9,362 bases of DNA from Clostridiaceae bacterium (GTDB lineage: Bacteria > Bacillota > Clostridia > Oscillospirales > Acutalibacteraceae), in contig CAJGCL010000076.1 of the NCBI GenBank assembly GCA_904501675.1, positions 1 to 9,362 of the forward strand, in the 5' to 3' direction. Numbering within the stretch: the first letter of the stretch is position 1; each line of letters opens with the position of its first letter. The notes beneath the pieces were generated by a model. The model did not search any database, was not told where the DNA came from, and worked only from the letters and a program-made list of their open reading frames with translations. This document shows positions 5,205 through 9,362 of this stretch, one piece after another. A program made the translations under genes and the position numbers.

Positions 5205-7892
5205 ATGGCTCAAAATAAAAAGCCTGCTTCACAGAAAAACAGGGGAAACAGCTCGAAAAATAAGAATACAAAGAAAAAATCTGCACAAAACACATTTTTC
5301 AATGCTGAACATAAACAGATAGCTTCTTTTATAGGGTTCTTTTTTGCGTTGTTTATGCTTGCTGTTGTTGTGATTGATGCAGGTAGTGTATGGGGTGCGT
5401 TACGCAATTTCTTTTTCGGATTATTCGGTATTAATGCATTTATAGCTCCGTTTTTTATAGGATTTATCAGCATTATGTCAGCGCTGGGCAAGGATGATAG
5501 AAAATATAAAATAAAAGTTATAGAAGGTTTTATTGTTTTCTCCTTAATTGTCGCTTTCTTACATATTATCAATGTTGATTCTCAACTTAAATATGGTGAG
5601 CAGATTACTTGGGCATATAACATATTTAAAACATATAATGGTGAAGGCTTGCATTTCGGTTTCGGCGTATTTGGTGCTATCGTTGGCGGTGTTCCACTTT
5701 TACTTACAGGTACTAATAAATTAGCTGCAGGATTGTTTGCAATTTTAATTCTTCTTGCTCTCGTTATGCTTTTCAGTGGTACTACAATTATTAAACTTAT
5801 TCAGTCTCTTAAGAAACCTGCAGAGGTTGTAGGGGAATATGCTGAAGAAAAAATTGATGGTTTAAAGCAGACATATCAGAATGTTTCTGAAGATATAAAC
5901 GAAAAACGATTAAGAAAAGCAGAAACCGCTGAAAAAAGGCGCAGAGTAACAAAGCACGAAATTGAACTTGATGTCCCTCTTGATGATGAGGTTTTTGAAG
6001 ATGTAGGTGTTGATCCTATTTTATCTAAACCGGATATTTATGATTTACCACCTGTTGAGCTTGATGACGTTATCGCTCTTTTCAATGAAGAGGTAGATTC
6101 CAAGAATGATATTAAATCGTTGGAAGAACTTCGTAATATAGCTAATTCACAACCTGAAGAATACCCTGAAGAAACAGTTGAGCCTGTAATTGAAGAAGCA
6201 TATGATATTGATTCAGAGACTGGTGAGGTTATCGAAGAAGAAACAGAGGTAGTTGAGCAAGTAGATACAGATGTACCTGTTGTTCAGTATGAATTACCAA
6301 GCATTGACCTTTTGGATGAACCTAAACGTGTATCCAAAGCAGGTAGCGGTAATGAACTTCGTGAAAAAGGCGAAACAATTGTAAAAACTCTTCAGAGCTT
6401 CGGTGTAGGTACACGAATAGTTGAAATTTGTCAGAGTCCTTCTGTTACACGTTTTGAACTTCAGCCAGAACCAGGTGTTAAAATCAGTAAAATCACCGCC
6501 CTTGCTGACGATATTGCAATGAATCTTGCGGCATCAGGTGTTCGTATTGAAGCGCCTATACCTAATAAAAATGCAGTTGGTATTGAAGTTCCAAATGCTG
6601 AAAAAGCAATGGTTACTTTAAGAGAGATTCTTGAAACAGACTCTTTCCGTAATTCAAAATCAAAAATCAACGTTGCATTAGGTAGAGATATCCAGGGTGA
6701 ATCAACCTGTGCAGATCTTGCCAAGATGCCTCATCTTCTTGTTGCAGGTACTACAGGTTCAGGTAAATCAGTTTGCCTTAACACAATGATTATGAGTCTT
6801 CTTTATAACGCTAAGCCTGATGAGGTTAAGCTTATAATGATTGACCCTAAAAAAGTTGAGTTTACAGTATATAAGTCAATTCCGCATCTTCTTATTCCTG
6901 TTGTTGCAGACCCAAGAAAAGCTGCAGGCGCGCTTTCATGGGCAGTTGCAGAGATGGACAAGCGTTATGCACTATTTGCAGATAATGGCGTAAGAAATCT
7001 TCAGGGATACAATGCATATGCGGTTTCAAACAATCTTCCGAAGATGCCTCAGATTGTTATTATCATAGATGAGCTTTCTGATTTGATGATGGCTGCTTCG
7101 AACGAGGTTGAAGATTCTATTTGTCGTCTTGCACAGAAGGCCCGGGCTGCAGGTATGCACCTTATTGTCGCTACACAGAGACCATCTGTTGATGTTATCA
7201 CTGGTCTTATCAAGGCAAATATTCCTAGCCGTATTGCTTTTGCGGTTAAATCACAGATTGACTCGCGTACAATTATTGATACTCAGGGCGCTGAAAAGCT
7301 TCTTGGTAATGGCGATATGCTTTATTGTCCTGTTGGGCTTTCCAAGCCTGTTCGTGTTCAGGGATGCTACGTTTCTGATGATGAAATCGAACGCGTTATT
7401 GAGTTCGTTACTGCTCAGGGCGATGTTAAATACGACGATTCTGTTATGCAGGAAATTGAAATCAAGGCTGCTCAGAATGGTGGTAAGAAAAAGGGCGTTG
7501 GAGAGTTTGAAGTTGAAGCTCCTTCAACAAACGGCTTTGACGATGAAATGACACCAAAAGCAATTGAGGTTGTTGTTGAATCAGGTATGGCATCAACAAC
7601 ACTTCTTCAGAGAAAATTAAAGCTTGGTTACGCAAGAGCAGCAAGAATTGTTGATGAGCTTTCAGAAAAAGGTGTTATCGGTCCATTTGAAGGCGCTAAA
7701 CCACGTAAAGTACTTATTACAAAAGAGCAGTGGATGGAAATGCAGGCAAATAACTCGGCGTTCAGTGTACCAAAACAGTTGAGCATTGATGATATCGCCC
7801 CAGTTGAAAACACTTCCGACACACCTGTTGCAGATGCTATTGCTGAAGACCACAATTATTTTGGTTCAGCCACAAATAACTACGAGGATTAA
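5205..7892 (+). CDS. ftsK: DNA translocase FtsK/SpoIIIE
   Basis: This 895-residue septal DNA pump moves chromosomal DNA during division, and across the spore septum in sporulating species. The N-terminus is basic (Lys-rich, about residues 1-30). Hydrophobic membrane segments follow, roughly at 38-58, 70-94, 105-122, 150-168 and 172-197. A charged, strongly acidic linker spans about 205-365. The motor has an alpha domain from about 380, Walker A GTTGSGKS at 515-522, and Walker B VIIIDELSDL at 618-627 with Asp622 and Glu623. A further conserved stretch, ATQRPSVDVITGLIKANIPS, lies at about 656-675. The DNA-reading gamma winged helix is at about 784-838 (SGMASTTLLQRKLKLGYARAA). A short acidic tail ends the protein. 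The ATG has AAGGAGA (5192-5198) 6 bases upstream. The sequence alone cannot separate a vegetative FtsK from a sporulation SpoIIIE role. Confidence 0.96.
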   Translation: MAQNKKPASQKNRGNSSKNKNTKKKSAQNTFFNAEHKQIASFIGFFFALFMLAVVVIDAGSVWGALRNFFFGLFGINAFIAPFFIGFISIMSALGKDDRKYKIKVIEGFIVFSLIVAFLHIINVDSQLKYGEQITWAYNIFKTYNGEGLHFGFGVFGAIVGGVPLLLTGTNKLAAGLFAILILLALVMLFSGTTIIKLIQSLKKPAEVVGEYAEEKIDGLKQTYQNVSEDINEKRLRKAETAEKRRRVTKHEIELDVPLDDEVFEDVGVDPILSKPDIYDLPPVELDDVIALFNEEVDSKNDIKSLEELRNIANSQPEEYPEETVEPVIEEAYDIDSETGEVIEEETEVVEQVDTDVPVVQYELPSIDLLDEPKRVSKAGSGNELREKGETIVKTLQSFGVGTRIVEICQSPSVTRFELQPEPGVKISKITALADDIAMNLAASGVRIEAPIPNKNAVGIEVPNAEKAMVTLREILETDSFRNSKSKINVALGRDIQGESTCADLAKMPHLLVAGTTGSGKSVCLNTMIMSLLYNAKPDEVKLIMIDPKKVEFTVYKSIPHLLIPVVADPRKAAGALSWAVAEMDKRYALFADNGVRNLQGYNAYAVSNNLPKMPQIVIIIDELSDLMMAASNEVEDSICRLAQKARAAGMHLIVATQRPSVDVITGLIKANIPSRIAFAVKSQIDSRTIIDTQGAEKLLGNGDMLYCPVGLSKPVRVQGCYVSDDEIERVIEFVTAQGDVKYDDSVMQEIEIKAAQNGGKKKGVGEFEVEAPSTNGFDDEMTPKAIEVVVESGMASTTLLQRKLKLGYARAARIVDELSEKGVIGPFEGAKPRKVLITKEQWMEMQANNSAFSVPKQLSIDDIAPVENTSDTPVADAIAEDHNYFGSATNNYED

Positions 7893-7894
7893 TT

Positions 7895-8134
7895 ATGGAT
7901 ATTTTTGTTGAATATTTGGATGGCGATTATGCTGTTTGCAGGCTTCCTGATAAAGCAGGAAACCTTATTCGCTTGCCATTAAGGGATTTGCCGAAAGGCA
8001 CACGTGAATTAGTTGTTATCTCCATGCGTGATAACGGTACATTTTACTTAAACGATTACGCAAGAGAAACGCGAATGAAAAAGATAAAGAACTATTTAAG
8101 ATATCAAAAATATTGCTTTGATTTATCAAAATAA
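7895..8134 (+). CDS. Small DUF3006-like protein
   Basis: This 79-residue protein of unknown function begins MDIFVEYLDGDYAVCRLPD. It matches my recollection of the DUF3006 pattern: an N-terminal strand with a GDYAV core, a loop with LPLRDLPKGTREL, then a strand-rich middle (VVISMRDNGTFYLND) and a basic C-terminal helix (ARETRMKKIKNYLRYQKY). No catalytic motif, signal peptide or membrane segment is visible. The ATG is two bases after the ftsK stop. The GAGG of its ribosome binding site (7884-7887) lies in the last ftsK codons, so it is almost certainly cotranscribed and translated with ftsK. B. subtilis also has a small gene (ylzJ) beside spoIIIE, but I cannot show that the two are related. The gene itself is well supported by its start signal and tight packing; the family name is moderately sure. 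Confidence 0.8.
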   Translation: MDIFVEYLDGDYAVCRLPDKAGNLIRLPLRDLPKGTRELVVISMRDNGTFYLNDYARETRMKKIKNYLRYQKYCFDLSK

Positions 8135-8137
8135 TTT

Positions 8138-8161
8138 ACAAAAAAGTATTGCTTTTTTTGT
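8138..8161 (+). terminator. Weak A/T hairpin, possible terminator after the ftsK group
   Basis: ACAAAAAAG (8138-8146), loop TATTG, then CTTTTTTTGT (8152-8161) can form a stem of almost only A-U pairs with the U-run inside the stem. This is a weak terminator at best, and it overlaps the -35 box of the next promoter. It starts 3 bases after the upstream stop codon. Readthrough into rpsB is quite possible. Confidence 0.25.
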
Positions 8162-8177
8162 TAAAAGGTGATATACT
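8149..8177 (+). promoter_or_regulatory. Promoter of rpsB-tsf
   Basis: TTGCTT (8149-8154) and TATACT (8172-8177) are separated by 17 bases. The expected transcript start is near 8184, about 104 bases upstream of the rpsB ATG. A dedicated promoter fits the high expression expected of rpsB and tsf. Confidence 0.7.
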
Positions 8178-8183
8178 TTCCAA

Positions 8184-8270
8184 GTTAAAAAACTCACGTA
8201 GGGTAGATTGCGGATGTCGTGTGCGCGAAAGCGTGGTGTCTGCGAGTCGAAACCTTGCGGCGGTTTAACA
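8184..8270 (+). ncRNA. Structured 5' leader of rpsB, candidate autoregulatory RNA
   Basis: The leader is markedly more GC-rich than its AT-rich surroundings and can fold as one long irregular hairpin. P1 pairs GUUAAA (8184-8189) with UUUAAC (8264-8269). P2 pairs CGUAGGG (8197-8203) with CCUUGCG (8253-8259). P3 pairs GAUU (8206-8209) with AGUC (8245-8248), then nine pairs join 8210-8218 to 8235-8243, then GCGC (8223-8226) pairs with GCGU (8231-8234) around a GAAA tetraloop. Wobble pairs are included. The fold ends four bases before the rpsB SD (8274-8279). An alternative local hairpin pairs AAACC (8250-8254) with GGUUU (8262-8266) and excludes P1 and P2. Ribosomal protein S2 is known to autoregulate rpsB-tsf in other bacteria; that it binds here is inference. 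Confidence 0.6.
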
Positions 8271-8287
8271 AAAAGGAGGACAAAATT

Positions 8288-9025
8288 ATGTCAGTAGTTT
8301 CAATGAAACAGTTACTCGAAGCAGGTGTTCATTTCGGACACCAGACCAGAAGATGGAACCCTAAGATGGCTCCTTACATCTTCACAGAAAGAAATGGTAT
8401 TTATATCATCGATCTTCAGAAGACAGTTAAGAAGCTTGAAGAGGCTTACAGCTTCATCAACAAGATCGCTCAGGAAGGCGGCGACGTTCTTTTCGTAGGT
8501 ACAAAGAAGCAGGCTCAGGATTCTGTTAAAGAAGAAGCAGAGCGCTGCGGTATGTCATACGTAAATGCTCGTTGGCTTGGCGGTATGCTTACAAACTTCC
8601 AGACAATCCAGAAGAGAATCAGAAGACTTGCACAGCTCAACGCTATGGAAGCTGATGGCACATTCGATCTTCTTCCTAAGAAGGAAGTTATCAAGCTTAA
8701 CCTTGAAAGAGAAAAGCTTGAAAAGTTCATGGGTGGTATCACAGAAATGAAGAAGATGCCTGCAGCAATGTTTATTGTTGACCCAAGAAAAGAAAGAATT
8801 GCAGTTCTCGAAGCAAAGAAACTCGGTATCCCGATCGTTGCTATCGTTGATACAAACTGTGATCCTGATGAAATCGACTACGTAATCCCAGGTAACGATG
8901 ATGCTATCCGCGCAGTTAAGCTTATTGCTGGTGCAATGGCAGACGCTATCATCGCAGGCCGTCAGGGTGAGCAGAATGTTGCTGAAGCAGCTGATGAAGA
9001 AGTTGCTGAAGAGGCAGCAGAATAA
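8288..9025 (+). CDS. rpsB: 30S ribosomal protein S2
   Basis: This 245-residue S2 is a late-assembling protein of the small ribosomal subunit and contacts S1 where S1 is present. The family signature GVHFGHQTRRWNPKM (residues 13-27) is near the N-terminus. IYIIDLQKTV, VLFVGTKKQAQ, RWLGGMLTNFQTI, a long basic helical region, and VDPRKERIAVLEAKKLGIPIVAIVDTNCDP with the DYVIPGNDDAIRA element follow. The tail is acidic and alanine-rich. The ATG at 8288 has AGGAGG (8274-8279) at 8 bases. An in-frame GTG at 8219 would add 23 residues but reads through the structured leader and the SD, so I reject it. It is followed after 30 bases by tsf, the classic rpsB-tsf order. Confidence 0.98.
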   Translation: MSVVSMKQLLEAGVHFGHQTRRWNPKMAPYIFTERNGIYIIDLQKTVKKLEEAYSFINKIAQEGGDVLFVGTKKQAQDSVKEEAERCGMSYVNARWLGGMLTNFQTIQKRIRRLAQLNAMEADGTFDLLPKKEVIKLNLEREKLEKFMGGITEMKKMPAAMFIVDPRKERIAVLEAKKLGIPIVAIVDTNCDPDEIDYVIPGNDDAIRAVKLIAGAMADAIIAGRQGEQNVAEAADEEVAEEAAE

Positions 9026-9055
9026 TTAATATCTACCCGTTAGGAGGATAAAACT

Positions 9056-9362
9056 ATGGCATTCACAGCTCAGGATGTTAAAAACTTAAGAGAAAAGACA
9101 GGCGTTGGTATGATGGAGTGCAAAAAAGCACTTACAGAAGCTGACGGTGATATGGATAGAGCGTTTGAAATTCTTCGTGAAAGAGGTCTTGCTGCTTCTG
9201 AGAAGAAGGCTAGCAGAATCGCTGCAGAAGGCGCTATCATTGCATTCACAGATGATGCAACAAAAACAACAGTTCTTCTTGAGATCAACTCTGAGACAGA
9301 CTTCGTTGGTAAGAACGATAAGTTCCAGGATTTCGGTCTTAATGTTGCTAAAACAATTGCAG
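9056..9362 (+). CDS. tsf: Elongation factor Ts, N-terminal part (cut by window end)
   Basis: EF-Ts is the guanine nucleotide exchange factor that regenerates EF-Tu-GTP. About 102 codons are present, open to the window edge. I translated them directly: the protein begins MAFTAQDVKNLREKTGVGMM and continues with ECKKALTEADGDMDRAFEIL, the N-terminal UBA-like EF-Tu-binding domain (to about residue 53). TDFVGKND follows at residues 81-88, the conserved loop that disrupts the EF-Tu magnesium site (Asp82, Phe83). The start ATG has AGGAGG (9042-9047) 8 bases upstream and lies 30 bases after the rpsB stop. No promoter is apparent in that short gap, so it should be transcribed with rpsB. Confidence 0.97.
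   Translation, partial: MAFTAQDVKNLREKTGVGMMECKKALTEADGDMDRAFEILRERGLAASEKKASRIAAEGAIIAFTDDATKTTVLLEINSETDFVGKNDKFQDFGLNVAKTIA

Noticed and set aside
5210..5572. 120-codon minus-strand frame opposite the ftsK 5' end
   Set aside because: It is the complement of the Lys-rich and membrane segments of FtsK. It gives a Phe-rich nonsense tail and no independent start signal.
7108..7551. 147-codon plus-strand frame inside ftsK
   Set aside because: It overlaps the conserved FtsK motor and gamma-approach region in another frame, and its composition is Leu/Ser/Arg-rich without any motif.
8219..8287. N-terminal extension of S2 from a GTG at 8219
   Set aside because: It runs through the structured leader and the AGGAGG site. 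S2 proteins normally begin at the MSVVSMKQLLEAG-type start.
8214..8297. 27-codon leader ORF starting at ATG 8214 and ending inside rpsB
   Set aside because: It lies wholly in the predicted hairpin and SD region in another frame, has no properly placed SD, and its Cys/Arg-rich product looks like read-through of structured RNA.
1..9362. Mobile elements, CRISPR arrays, defence genes, tRNA or rRNA
   Set aside because: No transposase, integrase, regularly spaced repeat, tRNA-like cloverleaf or rRNA segment was recognised. Gene content is core chromosome throughout.

Overview
The window is AT-rich, densely packed bacterial chromosome. The protein families point to a Gram-positive member of the Clostridia, plausibly a gut-type Oscillospirales/Ruminococcaceae relative. 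The supporting evidence is a Rex of clostridial type, a short (about 640-residue) aconitase paired with an isocitrate dehydrogenase, a TepA-type ClpP-fold protease upstream of an SpoIIIE/FtsK translocase, strong Shine-Dalgarno (SD) sequences, and sigma-A-like promoters. The taxonomic call is an inference from family resemblance and could not be checked by search.

The left part (1-3347, minus strand) is a three-gene cluster read right to left: aconitase (acn), isocitrate dehydrogenase (icd) and the N-terminal 76 codons of the redox repressor rex. The acn stop and icd start overlap in TAATG, and rex follows icd after 21 bases, so this looks like one transcription unit. Citrate to 2-oxoglutarate would then be encoded with the NADH/NAD+-sensing repressor. 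A good promoter (TTGACA-17-TAGAAT) lies upstream of acn, and the -10 region is flanked by Rex-like half-sites.

The 3348-3533 gap is a divergent promoter region. The right-hand promoter (TTGAAC-17-TATTAT) drives the plus-strand genes tepA-like protease, uppP (undecaprenyl-diphosphatase), ftsK/spoIIIE (DNA translocase) and a small DUF3006-like gene. Spacing within this group is 2 to 50 bases. A perfect 9-bp inverted repeat straddles the uppP stop codon and the start of the ftsK upstream gap.

The right end is the conserved ribosomal pair rpsB-tsf (tsf cut by the window end). It has its own promoter (TTGCTT-17-TATACT) and a leader of about 100 bases. That leader can fold into one long irregular hairpin ending just before the rpsB SD sequence, and it is the strongest candidate here for a regulatory RNA.

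Almost everything is recognisable core machinery: central carbon metabolism, envelope lipid recycling, chromosome segregation and translation. No mobile element, CRISPR array, tRNA, rRNA or defence system is visible. The points worth a second look are regulatory (acn promoter/Rex link, uppP-ftsK inverted repeat, rpsB leader), together with the isocitrate dehydrogenase cofactor motif and the small gene after ftsK.
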